A DNA stretch of 64,000 bases. Source: a bacterium. Lineage in GTDB: Bacteria > Planctomycetota > UBA1135 > UBA2386. This document shows, one piece after another, positions 18,325-27,229 of the stretch (within the stretch, counting starts at the first letter, position 1; each line of letters opens with the position of its first letter). The notes below the pieces were generated by a model. It saw only the letters and a program-made list of their open reading frames with translations, ran no database searches and had not been told where the DNA came from. The translations under genes and the position numbers were made by a program. The stretch covers positions 248,001 through 312,000 of the forward strand of contig JAUILN010000002.1 in the NCBI GenBank assembly GCA_030432695.1, given 5' to 3'.

Positions 18325-18709
18325 ACGGCCAACATATTCGGAACATGCGGAGTGCCCCAAGTTCCCCGGCGGGCCCGGTGAGCGAGGCGGGCGCGGGTTC
18401 CACGGTCGTCCGTTCCGCTGGCCGCGGACCGGCGAGACCCGCGCGGCTGGAGATCGGGAAGCCGTGCGGTGCGGCGGGGATGGGCGAGGCGAAACCATCG
18501 AGGAGCGCGGCGACCAGCGGTCGAGGCCAAGGGACGCACCTCGACCACGCGAACGCGCCGCGCACCGGTCGCCGGCGCCGCGGATTCTTCGCGGATCGTC
18601 GACGTCCCCGACCTCCCTCGCGACCGAGTCGCAGGTGCAATCCGAGCCACCCGGGGAAAATGCCCGTAGCGTGACCCGGCTCCCTCGATCCACCCCAGAG
18701 ATCTTCTCG
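18325..18709. other. Intergenic region between divergent genes
   Basis: About 385 bases separating the divergent ECF/kinase operon and the 18710 secreted-protein gene. It holds the minus-strand promoter next to 18324 and, for the plus strand, a TAGCGT hexamer at 18667-18672 that fits a -10 box about 38 bases before the ATG. I see no convincing small gene, hairpin or repeat in the remainder. Confidence 0.5.
18331..18336 (-). promoter_or_regulatory. Candidate -10 element for the ECF/kinase operon
   Basis: On the minus strand TATGTT lies six bases before the GTG at 18324, with TTGGGG 18 bases upstream as a possible -35 element. The predicted transcription start falls on or next to the start codon. 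The A/T-rich patch stands out in this G+C-rich sequence. Confidence 0.45.
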
Positions 18710-21700
18710 ATGCTTCGATCCCTCCCCGCGGCCCTGCTCGTCGCCGCCCTCGCGCCCCAACTCGCCTCCCAGGGTTGGGCGCCCGGCCCCACGGTCCCGA
18801 CGACCGGCAATGCCCCCCGCCCGGCCGCCACCGCGCTCCAGACCCCGTTCGGCTTCCTGCTGATGGGCGGTGCCCCGGTGGACGCCAACGGCGACACGCC
18901 GGTGCAGCGCCTGTCCGGCACCTCCTGGCTGACCACGACTCCCCTCGAGGGCGACTTCCTGTACCGCGGCACAGCGGTCGACGATCTCGGCCGGGTGATC
19001 GTGTTCGGCGGCATCGACTCGGGCGGCGGTGGTGGGGACTCCTACCAGTACACGGTCGCCGACGGTGACGCCGGCGGGATCAACGAGCGTTCGGGCCAGG
19101 CACCGGACGCATACTTCGGCGTCGCGACCGACGACCAGGCGCGGATCTACTCGATCGGTGGTGCCGCAGCCGGCACGCCGACGGTGGCGGCCGCCAATGG
19201 CCGGGTCGAACGGTACGACGGCGCCGCCGACTCCTGGTCGGTGCTGGCAGCACTTCCCACCCCCGTCGCCGACGTCGCCGCGACCGCGGACGGCCAGGGC
19301 CACATCCTGGCCTGCGGCGGCTTCGACGTGAACGGCGTGCGCACCGCCAACGTGGCGCGCTACGACATCGCGACGGGTACCTGGTCGGACACCGCGGTGC
19401 CTGACATGCCCGCCGCGCGCAGCGGCGCCGAAGCGGTGCTCGGTGCCGACGGGCGCGTCTATGTATTGGGCGGCTCCGACGGCGCGCCGACCGCGACCGT
19501 GTTCGTCTACGACCCCTTCACCAACACCTGGTCGAACGGCCCGTCGATGGGCCATGCGCGCGAGCATTGCGCGAGCACGCTCGACATCGACGGCAACGTC
19601 TGGGCGATCGGTGGCACGACCACCAACACCAGCGAGTCGCTGTTCACGCCGACCTGCCCGCGCATCCTCGACGGCCCGACCGTCCAGGCTGCCTGGCTCG
19701 GCACCGCCGCGGGCATCACGCTTACCGTCGAGGGCACCGCGCCGATCAGTTACCAATGGCGCCGCGACGGCCTCCCGCTGGTCGATGGCCCGACCGGCAA
19801 TGGCAGCCGGATCGTCGGCGCACAGACCGCCTCGCTCGGCATCCTCGGCGTGACCCAGGCCGACGTCGGCAGCTTCGACTGCGTGGTCGACAATGCCTGC
19901 AACCGCCCGATCACCAGCGACCCGGCAACCCTCACGCTGCAGATCCCGCCGTCGCTGGCGACCACCTTCACCGCCCGCTCGCTGCACAGCGCCCACTGGA
20001 CCTCCAGCGACGCCACCTCGATCGACGGCGGCCACGTGGTCGGCTCGGTCGGTTACGTGCACCCGCAGTACAACGGCCTGAGCAAGCCCGCGCTGTGGGT
20101 CGACGGCCAGGGTGCGGCGGTCGACCTGACCCCCGCCAATTCGGTGGGAGGTGCTGCCGCGAAGATCCGCGGCGACATGATCGTCGGCTGGTGGTGGTGG
20201 CCCTACACGACCCCCCTGGGTACGGGATACAACCGCAACGCCTCGGGTTGGACCAACCGCGGCCAGACCCACCACCAACTGCAGACCAGCGGCTGGGAAT
20301 TCGGCTCGATCGTCGACACCGACGGCGCCCACCACGTCGGCTCGCAGACCCGCGACGAGACCTCGCTCGATCCCGACGGCTTCTACTGGCCGACCAACAG
20401 CCGGAGCGCGCGCGGTCTGACCCCGTCCGGTTACCGCGGCTCGAGCGGCGTCGCACTCGACGGCGACTTCCAGTACGGCAGCACCCACATCGCCTTCGGC
20501 ACGGTGCACGCGGCGCGCTGGCAGGGTTCCGGCGCGACCTTCTTCGACATGAACCCGCCCGGCGCGAGCCGCAGCGCGATCATTGCCGCCGGCGACGGTC
20601 TGCAGGTGGGCAGCGCCACGATCGGCGGCACCGCGATCACCGGGCTGTGGGCGGGCGGACCGTCGACGTTCATGCCGCTGACCCCGAACGGGGCCACCGC
20701 GGCGAGCCCCTTCGAGACCCGCTACGGCCTGTTCGTCGGCACCGTGACCGGACCGAACGGCAGCGGTGCCGCGGTGTGGAAGCTGGACGGTTCGGGCTGG
20801 GTCGACCTGCACGCGTCGCTGCCGGCGCATTACACCAGCTCCGCCGCGCGCGACCTCTGGCTCGATCCGAGCAGCGGCGTGCTGCACATCGTCGGCTATG
20901 CCCGCAATGGCACCGCCGGCCGCAACGAGGCGATCCATTGGACCGCCGCCAACGATCTCCCCGCGGTCACCCGGCTCGGCACCTCCTGCCCGACCACGCT
21001 GCGGTTCACGCCGCGGGCCGGCGGTGGTTACACCGTCACCCGGGTCGTGCCGGCATGGATCGACGACAACCTCGGTGGCCAGGAGATCGGCGCCGGCGCG
21101 GTCACCGACCAGGGCTACTGCCTGCCGGTGAACCTGGGCTTCGGGTTCCCGATGCCCAACGGCACCACCGCGACGCAGCTCCGCATCGGCGACAACGCGC
21201 GGATCTTCGATCTGGCCCAATATCCGGCACAGGATGCCGCCGCCGCCGATCCCGTCATGCTGCGCGCCGGCCCGAGCTGCCTCGCGCCGCTATGGACCGA
21301 CCTGCGCAGCAGCGCCGGCTCGGTCCGGGCCCTCACCGAGCCCGGCCTCGGCCGTGCGACGATCACCTGGCGTGACGTCCCGCAGGTCGACTCCACCGCG
21401 CGCTACACCTTCCAGACGGTGCTGCGCACCGACGGCTCGTTCGACTTCACCTACGCGGACACCATCGATTGGACCGCCGATGCGGGCACACCGGGACGCG
21501 CGGTGGTGGTCGGCTGCACCGCCGGCAATGGCGCTGCGGATCCGGGCGCGAGCGACTTCCTGCAGGCGCCGCTCGCTGCCGGCTCCGAGGTCTATCAGGC
21601 CTGGTCAGCCACCGGCCCGGGACCGGACCTGCAGCGTGCGTTGCGCGCCACCAGTCTGCCGGTCGTCGGCACCACGCTCGACATCGCCTGCAGCGGCGTC

Positions 21701-21985
21701 ACCGGCGCGACCAGCAACTCGCTGCTCCTCGTCGGCCTGCTGAACCCCGACCTCGACCTCGCGCCGATCGGCCTGTGGGGCTGCCGCCTGTTCGCCGGTC
21801 CAGACGCGATCGCGCTGCCGATGACCGCGGCTGGATCTTCGGCGACCGCATCGATCCCGGTGCCGAACGACCCGGCGCTCGTTGGCGTCGACGCGCCGTT
21901 TCTGCAGTCGGTGGACTTCGCCAACGGCGAGTCCGCGCTCGGGATCGTGCCGAGCAATGGGTTGGCGGTGCGCATCGGACGCTGA
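18710..21985 (+). CDS. Large secreted Kelch / Ig-like / HAF-repeat protein with C-terminal module
   Basis: A 1091-residue exported protein. Signal peptide in residues 1-20 (LPAALLVAALAPQLASQ). Residues about 25-310 form a Kelch-type propeller (GFLLMGGAPVD, VIVFGGIDSGG, IYSIGGAAAG, ILACGGFDVNG, VYVLGGSDGA, VWAIGGTTTN). Residues about 320-415 are an Ig-like domain (TVEGTAPISYQWRRDGLPL, VGSFDCVVDNAC). Residues about 425-745 resemble HAF-type repeats (DGGHVVGSVGYV, MIVGWWWWPYTT, GLFVGTVTG, LHIVGYARNG). A nidogen-like segment follows (VNLGFGFPMPNG, TYRF-like TARYTFQTVLRTDGSFDFTY). The last about 118 residues are the shared module, with PVVGTT, GLWGCRLFAGPD, IPVPNDPALVGV and the terminal SNGLAVRIG. 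Function unknown; probably a surface adhesin or carbohydrate-contact protein. Confidence 0.8.
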   Translation: MLRSLPAALLVAALAPQLASQGWAPGPTVPTTGNAPRPAATALQTPFGFLLMGGAPVDANGDTPVQRLSGTSWLTTTPLEGDFLYRGTAVDDLGRVIVFGGIDSGGGGGDSYQYTVADGDAGGINERSGQAPDAYFGVATDDQARIYSIGGAAAGTPTVAAANGRVERYDGAADSWSVLAALPTPVADVAATADGQGHILACGGFDVNGVRTANVARYDIATGTWSDTAVPDMPAARSGAEAVLGADGRVYVLGGSDGAPTATVFVYDPFTNTWSNGPSMGHAREHCASTLDIDGNVWAIGGTTTNTSESLFTPTCPRILDGPTVQAAWLGTAAGITLTVEGTAPISYQWRRDGLPLVDGPTGNGSRIVGAQTASLGILGVTQADVGSFDCVVDNACNRPITSDPATLTLQIPPSLATTFTARSLHSAHWTSSDATSIDGGHVVGSVGYVHPQYNGLSKPALWVDGQGAAVDLTPANSVGGAAAKIRGDMIVGWWWWPYTTPLGTGYNRNASGWTNRGQTHHQLQTSGWEFGSIVDTDGAHHVGSQTRDETSLDPDGFYWPTNSRSARGLTPSGYRGSSGVALDGDFQYGSTHIAFGTVHAARWQGSGATFFDMNPPGASRSAIIAAGDGLQVGSATIGGTAITGLWAGGPSTFMPLTPNGATAASPFETRYGLFVGTVTGPNGSGAAVWKLDGSGWVDLHASLPAHYTSSAARDLWLDPSSGVLHIVGYARNGTAGRNEAIHWTAANDLPAVTRLGTSCPTTLRFTPRAGGGYTVTRVVPAWIDDNLGGQEIGAGAVTDQGYCLPVNLGFGFPMPNGTTATQLRIGDNARIFDLAQYPAQDAAAADPVMLRAGPSCLAPLWTDLRSSAGSVRALTEPGLGRATITWRDVPQVDSTARYTFQTVLRTDGSFDFTYADTIDWTADAGTPGRAVVVGCTAGNGAADPGASDFLQAPLAAGSEVYQAWSATGPGPDLQRALRATSLPVVGTTLDIACSGVTGATSNSLLLVGLLNPDLDLAPIGLWGCRLFAGPDAIALPMTAAGSSATASIPVPNDPALVGVDAPFLQSVDFANGESALGIVPSNGLAVRIGR

Positions 21986-21986
21986 T

Positions 21987-22211
21987 CTGTGCGGGCGCGA
22001 TCTCCCTGCAGCGGACCGATTCAGCGAGTGATCGGTCCACCCACGACATTGCCTCGTCGCCAGCCAGATCGGCGAGCACGAAGGGAAGGACGGTCGCCGG
22101 CTCCGCCTGCCAACCGGCCCAACCCGGGGCGCGCACCTCGCCGTCGTGACCGGTCACCACCCCGGGGCTGCCGTCGCCCCCGAGGTCGCCCGCACGGATA
22201 CCGAGAACGCC
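21987..22211 (-). pseudogene. Remnant of an FG-GAP/VCBS protein gene in a 318-base gene gap
   Basis: The stretch 21986-22303 has no intact gene. On its minus strand a 75-residue reading contains GIRAGDLGGDGSPGVVTGHD and continues through PATVLPFVLADLAGDEAMSW, closely resembling FG-GAP Ca-binding loops such as IRAGDLNGDGRLDLAMSGK of the intact 38196-39380 protein. There is no usable start nor a sensible stop at its ends, so it looks like a leftover piece of a deleted gene. The match is short; chance similarity is not excluded. Confidence 0.35.
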
Positions 22212-22303
22212 GGAGCGCGAGCCGCCAGGTCGCCAGGTCCTTGCCCTCGGATTGACGCGACCCTGACTACCGGAAGCCTCGCGCAACCGGTGGAATCGCC
22301 AGG

Positions 22304-23671
22304 ATGTCGACAACCCGTTCGCGTGCAGAACGCAGATTCCGCCTCGGCACGCCGGCCGCCCTGCTACTTGCCACCGCACTGTCGTGCGGAGTGGCTTCCG
22401 CCCAACCCCGATTCCGAGAGGTGGTGATCGACGACGCGCCACTGCTCGAAGGCACGCCACGAACACCGAGGGGTCTCGCCGAAGGCAACGTCTTCATCTG
22501 CCGCCTCGCGTTGTCGCCGGAAGCGCGCGCGGGACTGGCAGGCCCTCCCGGTCATCGACATGCCACGACCCGCGACCCCGCCGCTCCGGGCCCGGTGATC
22601 TACTCGCTGGACGACCTGCACGGCATTCCCGGCGATCCGCGGCTGCGCGTGGAGTTCAACGGGACCGGCATCCACGCCCTCGGCATCGGCGCGACGGTGG
22701 CGGAATCGCTGGCTGCTGCCAGGGACGAGCCATTGCGCAGCGCGATCCTGGTCGGCGTGCATCCCGAAGCCGAGCTTCCAGCACCCTGGATGCGGGTCGG
22801 GGACTCGGCCGCGCGGCCGGTGGTGTGGGCCAGCGACATCCGCGCTGCCGACCATCGGCAGGAAGGGAGCCGGAGGTGGCTGTCGCTGAGGGACGACGTC
22901 GACTGGCAGGTCGAGGTCTCGCGGGCTCCTGCGGACGACTTCGATTGGTACCGATGGATCGCGGCCCTCCGCACGGAAGACACCGGCCGACCGCAGCACC
23001 TCCAAGGAGTCACGATCGATCCAGACTTCTACGTGTACTGGTCATGGACCGACCGGCTGGTGAAGACCAACACCCATGGAGCGGTGGTGGTCGAGGTCGA
23101 AGCCCCCGACCATCAAGGCGACCTGTGCTGGCACGACGGCAAGGTGGTGGTCGCGGTCAACCACGGCAAGTTCAACGACCCCGCCGAGGCGCACGACAGC
23201 TACGCCTATGTCTACGACGCCGCGACCTTGGAACTGCTCGAGCGGCACCCGCTTCCCGAAGCCCGCTATGGCGCAGGTGGCATCTGCCGGGTCGGCGAAC
23301 ACTGGGTGGTGGTGACCGGTCTGCCGGTCGAGCTGGCCGACGATCCGCGCGCGGCCAACGAGGTCCACCTCTACGACGACGCCTTCCACCACGTGCGGAC
23401 CGTCTGGCTGCCGGGCGGCTGGACGCGGCTCGGCATCCAGACCGCGACCTTCGCCAGCGGCCGCTTCCTGTTCGGCTGCTATGGCTCGCCGCGCGTGACC
23501 CTGGTCGCCAGCCCCGACCTGCAGCACGTGCGCCGCATCGAGGGTCTGGACTGCGCCTATGGCGTGGCGGCGATCCCCGGCGGCGGCGTGGTGCTGGCGA
23601 CCGACACGCGCGACGCGGCGGGGCTGCACCACGGCAGGCTCCAGGTGCGCGCGGTCAGCGAGCTGCGTTGA
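22304..23671 (+). CDS. Secreted protein of unknown function, probable beta-propeller C-terminus
   Basis: A 455-residue exported protein. Residues 1-34 are a signal peptide with an arginine-rich start (TTRSRAERRFR) and ASAQ cleavage site. The N-terminal half (about 35-205) contains a conserved-looking RGLAEGNVFICRLALSPEARA and a WMRVGDSAARPVVWASDI segment; the C-terminal half (about 215-455) has regularly spaced strands ending in V-V-V or W (VYWSWTDRLVKTNTH, LCWHDGKVVVAVNHGKFN, ICRVGEHWVVVTGL, ASGRFLFGCYG, AIPGGGVVLATDTRD), compatible with a lactonase- or SdiA-like propeller used to read stored events. No catalytic motif recognised. It lacks the shared C-terminal module. Monocistronic in context. 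Confidence 0.7.
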   Translation: MSTTRSRAERRFRLGTPAALLLATALSCGVASAQPRFREVVIDDAPLLEGTPRTPRGLAEGNVFICRLALSPEARAGLAGPPGHRHATTRDPAAPGPVIYSLDDLHGIPGDPRLRVEFNGTGIHALGIGATVAESLAAARDEPLRSAILVGVHPEAELPAPWMRVGDSAARPVVWASDIRAADHRQEGSRRWLSLRDDVDWQVEVSRAPADDFDWYRWIAALRTEDTGRPQHLQGVTIDPDFYVYWSWTDRLVKTNTHGAVVVEVEAPDHQGDLCWHDGKVVVAVNHGKFNDPAEAHDSYAYVYDAATLELLERHPLPEARYGAGGICRVGEHWVVVTGLPVELADDPRAANEVHLYDDAFHHVRTVWLPGGWTRLGIQTATFASGRFLFGCYGSPRVTLVASPDLQHVRRIEGLDCAYGVAAIPGGGVVLATDTRDAAGLHHGRLQVRAVSELR

Positions 23672-23790
23672 TCAGGTGGATGGATCATCACAGCGCATGT
23701 CGGCATACCGTCGACATGCCATCCGAATGCCGAGTGTCGATGGCCGCGTCCGAGCCCTGATCCGGTTCCCGCGCCGTTGCGTCGTCGCGG

Positions 23791-23796
23791 TACGAT
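23791..23796 (+). promoter_or_regulatory. Candidate -10 element (TACGAT) and ribosome site for the 23851 gene
   Basis: TACGAT at 23791-23796 matches TANNNT in otherwise G+C-rich DNA and lies about 55 bases before the ATG at 23851. An AAGGAG at 23836-23841, nine bases before the ATG, is one of the few clear Shine-Dalgarno sites in the window. No convincing -35 box. Confidence 0.4.
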
Positions 23797-23850
23797 CGTT
23801 GGAAGCGCCCGGCGCCGCACGCGGCGGCTTCCCCCAAGGAGCAGACCATC

Positions 23851-24900
23851 ATGCCCCAGCGATCGATCCTCCCCGCATCCGTCCCGCTCGCCCTCGCGAC
23901 CCTCGGCCTGGCCGCGGCATCGCCCACCGCCTCAGCCCAGGTGACGGTGCGAGCGGTCGCCCTCAACGACATCGACTGCGTGCCGAACGGCGGATCGCCG
24001 ATCGCGGCGGGCACCGACATCTCGGCAGGCTATGCGATTTCGGGGGCAACGCTCCTCGACTGTGGCGCAGGCTTCGCGCTGACGCGCTCCGCAGCCTCGT
24101 CGTTCTCGACGAGCCGGCAGGGCAACGTGGTCACGATGATGCTCCAGCAATCCGCAAGCGCCACCAGCAATGCTCTGGGGGGGTGCTACGGCGCCGCTTC
24201 GGCCGGAACGTCGCGCATCCGAGTGACGTTGAGTTCGCCGACGCCAGTGACCGGTAGCCTGCTCGCGCGCGCCGAAGGAACCTCGCGCTTCGCGAACGAT
24301 CTGGCGCTCGGCGTCCTCCAAATCACCGGCCCGGGATCCCCGACGACCCTCGCGCAGTTCGATGTAAGCGGTTTCCTCGGCAGCAGCGAACGACCGATCA
24401 CGGTCGGTCCGGCGGGCGTGACGATCGAGTTCGGTGGCCGGGTCGACTCATGGTCCAGATTCATGAACACCCGATTCCCCCAGGACCAATCCCTCGTGCT
24501 CCAGTTCGTCGAAGGCGCCTTCGCGCGACTGGAACCCAGCGGTACTCCCTGCGGCCCCGACCTCTCCAGCCACCTGGACATCGTGCTGCGGAACGGCGCC
24601 CCCACACCGGTGCTGTACTTCGACGTCGCGAACTCGCCGCAGTGGCCCGGCGCGCAGTTCGTCCTCGGCATCAGCGACCCGAGCGTGCCGATCCCGCCGA
24701 CCAACTGCCTGCTGCGCACCGACATCCTGATCGCATTGCCGACGAGCGTCGACAATGCCGGCGCGGCCTCTTGGATCCAGGAGATCCCGCCCTCGGTGTT
24801 CGGCGCGCGGTTCCGCGTGCAGTACCTGGTGGGTCGCGTCGCGCCAGCCGGCTTCCAGGAGTGGCAGACCAGCCAGGCCTACCAGGTCTGGCTCCGTTAG
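23851..24900 (+). CDS. Secreted protein of unknown function with probable C-terminal module
   Basis: A 349-residue exported protein. Signal peptide residues 1-30 (LATLGLAAASPTASAQ). The first domain (about 31-215) has four Cys at CVPNGG, LLDCGAGF and GGCYGAA, probably disulfide-bonded in the periplasm, with many Ser/Thr-rich strands. From about residue 227 (SGTPCGPDLSSHLDIVLRN) the sequence resembles the shared C-terminal module, with PVLYFDVANSPQWPGAQFVLG, NCLLRTDILIALP and a final hydrophobic strand AYQVWLR, but the late IP.P-L-G motif is weaker (EIPPSVFGARFRV). Start defined by AAGGAG nine bases upstream. Its stop lies 38 bases from the convergent Kelch protein gene. Function not recognised. 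Confidence 0.72.
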   Translation: MPQRSILPASVPLALATLGLAAASPTASAQVTVRAVALNDIDCVPNGGSPIAAGTDISAGYAISGATLLDCGAGFALTRSAASSFSTSRQGNVVTMMLQQSASATSNALGGCYGAASAGTSRIRVTLSSPTPVTGSLLARAEGTSRFANDLALGVLQITGPGSPTTLAQFDVSGFLGSSERPITVGPAGVTIEFGGRVDSWSRFMNTRFPQDQSLVLQFVEGAFARLEPSGTPCGPDLSSHLDIVLRNGAPTPVLYFDVANSPQWPGAQFVLGISDPSVPIPPTNCLLRTDILIALPTSVDNAGAASWIQEIPPSVFGARFRVQYLVGRVAPAGFQEWQTSQAYQVWLR

Positions 24901-24938
24901 GAGCGGCTCGACCGCGATCGACGACCGCGCCCCGAGGT

Positions 24939-27140
24939 CTACAGACTCCCGATCGTCAACCGCAGCGCCGCGGTGGTGACGGCACCGAAGGGATTGGCCC
25001 CTGCATCCCAGACCAACACCTGGAACACCGGCTGGTCGCCGATGATGTCGGCGAACGGGACGGTGAACACCGCGCGGCCGACGCCATTGCCTGCACTGCC
25101 GGTCACGACCGCATCGGCCGAGCCGTAGAGCGTGCAGCCGGTCATCCCGATCGGACCCAGGTCGAATGGCAGAGGGCCTCCAGGCCACTGCGTGCTCGAC
25201 GCGCCGACCAGCACGAGGATCCCACGGAGCGCGGTCGGCAGCGGCTCGACCTGCAACGCGAACGAACGCCCGACCCAGGCCCCGCTCGCCGGCTCGACGG
25301 TGATCCGAGGCTCACCCTGCGTGCCGGCACACGCGCTGCCCACGACCTCGACCCGTGCGGGCCGCTGCGGTGTGAGCTCCCAGGTCGCGTCGCTCGCATC
25401 GAGGACCGGGTTGGTCGGATAGCCGCCGAACTGCACGACGACTCCACGGCGCGCGTCGTACGCGACCGCATCGGGTGAGCACTCCGAGCGATCCCCGGCC
25501 ACAACGGTCCACTGGCGAACCGGGCCCTCGGACTCCTGCGCGGGACGGCCATCCGGCTGGATGACCACGAGCTTGCCGCGCGCCTCGTCGTAGGCCAGTG
25601 CGCCGAGCGCGGTGTTCGCCATGGGGCGCACCACCCAGCCGGAACCGGTGAAGCGGTGGAGAAGACCGTTCGACAGCAGCGCGAGGTGGCCGCGCCGCCC
25701 ATCCCAGGCCATCGAGGGGAAGCCGTCGGGTGGTGGCGTGTCGGTCCCGGTCGGGATCTGCGTCCAGGTCGAGCCGTCCCAGCTCCAGGTGTCGTTCAGG
25801 GGCCCACTCGCGCCCTGCCCCCCGAACAGCAGGACGCGGTCGGCCACGGGGTCGTAGGCCATCGCGGCGCGTTCCCGTGATGGAGGCGCCGCGAGACCCG
25901 GACGCGCGTGCCACTGCGTGCCGTCGAAGATCAGGGTCGGCACGAGCGGGGAGCTGTCGAGGCGAAGCCCACCGAACAACACCAGCTGGTCACGGACCCG
26001 GTCGTAGGCCATCGCATGACTGCGGCGCTCCTGCCCCGCCGGGAGCGAAGGCACGGGCAACCAACGATCACCCGCATAGGCATGGCAGTCGCCGAGCACC
26101 TCCCCCGCGGCCTGGCCGCCGACCAGCACCACGCGCTCGCGCGCCGAGTCGTAGGCCAGCGCTGCGCGGAAGCGACTGCCGGGAGCGACACCGCGCGGTC
26201 CGGGCGCGGCAGGCTGCCAGGTCGCGCCGTCCCACGCCAGGCTGGCACTGGAGGCCCGACCCGCAGCGGTCTGTCCGCCGAACAGCAGGGTCGAGCCGGT
26301 CGGAGGGTGGTAGCACAGCGAGTGTCCGCGAACGGTCTCGGCGATCGCGAGCCCGCCGGCAACACGCTGCCAGTCGCTGCCGTCCCACTGCCACGTCTGC
26401 CGTCCGACCCGCGCCAAGGCCACACCGCGCGAGCTGTCGAAGACCAGCGCGCGCCGCGACTCGCCGGCCGGCGGGTGGTGCGTCGGTGCGGCGTTCCGCC
26501 AATCGACGCCATCCCAGATCCAGGTCTGCTGCGCGTAGCCGAACCACGCCACGACCTCACCGCGCACCGCGTCGAAGACCAACTCGACGTCGCCCGAGCC
26601 CGGGACCGCAGTCGCGGGCTGGCGCTGTGACCACGCCGTGCCGTCGTAGGTCCAGGTGGCACCGAGCGCGACGACGACGACCTCGTCCCGGACCGCATCG
26701 AAGGCCGCGGCGGCCGTTGCAGGGAACGGGCCACCATCGAGCAAGCGCTGGGTCCACCCCTGGCCGTCCCACTCCCACGTCCCGTCGGGACCGAGCGCCA
26801 GGACGACCACTCCGCGGCCAGGCACCGTGACCAACGGCGCCGAGTCGATCGACGGCGGCTGACGGTAGGGATAGAGGCCGCCGCGCAGACGCTGCCAGCC
26901 CTCCAGCGGCCGCCAGCTCCAGGTCTCGTTCGACGGCTGACCGGAGGCGGTTCCGCCGTAGGCCAGGACCTGCTGCCCGACCGGGTCCCAGGCCATCGGT
27001 GTGGATTGGCGATGGTCGCGGATCGCAGCCCGCAGGAACGAGGTCTGGCTGGGAACGACCGGCGCCCAGACGCAGACCGCGGCGACCGTGAGCACCGCGC
27101 CGACCGCGTGTGGCGGGACTCGATGGATGAACATCTGCAT
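24939..27140 (-). CDS. Secreted Kelch-repeat protein with C-terminal module
   Basis: A 733-residue exported protein. Residues 1-31 are a signal peptide (VLTVAAVCVWAPVVPSQ). About nine Kelch-like blades follow (33-600), each with a hydrophobic strand plus G-G or its degenerate form and a W.W.G..W signature: VLAYGGTASG, WSWRPLEGWQRL, WEWDGQGWTQR, WIWDGVDWRNA, LLFGGQTAAG, VVLVGGQAAGE, LVLFGGLRLD, LLFGGQGASG, WSWDGSTWTQI. More blades than one seven-bladed propeller needs, so two propellers are possible. The C-terminal about 130 residues (from ARVEVVGSACAGTQGEP) are the shared module: GILVLVGASS, GPIGMTGCTLYGSADAVV, TVPFADIIG, ALRLTIG. The family is usually extracellular; ligand unknown. Confidence 0.8.
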   Translation of the reverse strand: MQMFIHRVPPHAVGAVLTVAAVCVWAPVVPSQTSFLRAAIRDHRQSTPMAWDPVGQQVLAYGGTASGQPSNETWSWRPLEGWQRLRGGLYPYRQPPSIDSAPLVTVPGRGVVVLALGPDGTWEWDGQGWTQRLLDGGPFPATAAAAFDAVRDEVVVVALGATWTYDGTAWSQRQPATAVPGSGDVELVFDAVRGEVVAWFGYAQQTWIWDGVDWRNAAPTHHPPAGESRRALVFDSSRGVALARVGRQTWQWDGSDWQRVAGGLAIAETVRGHSLCYHPPTGSTLLFGGQTAAGRASSASLAWDGATWQPAAPGPRGVAPGSRFRAALAYDSARERVVLVGGQAAGEVLGDCHAYAGDRWLPVPSLPAGQERRSHAMAYDRVRDQLVLFGGLRLDSSPLVPTLIFDGTQWHARPGLAAPPSRERAAMAYDPVADRVLLFGGQGASGPLNDTWSWDGSTWTQIPTGTDTPPPDGFPSMAWDGRRGHLALLSNGLLHRFTGSGWVVRPMANTALGALAYDEARGKLVVIQPDGRPAQESEGPVRQWTVVAGDRSECSPDAVAYDARRGVVVQFGGYPTNPVLDASDATWELTPQRPARVEVVGSACAGTQGEPRITVEPASGAWVGRSFALQVEPLPTALRGILVLVGASSTQWPGGPLPFDLGPIGMTGCTLYGSADAVVTGSAGNGVGRAVFTVPFADIIGDQPVFQVLVWDAGANPFGAVTTAALRLTIGSL

Positions 27141-27229
27141 CGGTGAACCTGGGACGCGCGCCGGACTCCGCCAGCGAGCCTACCCCGATCCTCGGGCCTT
27201 GCCTCCCCCCCGAACCTCGCGTCCGTCCG

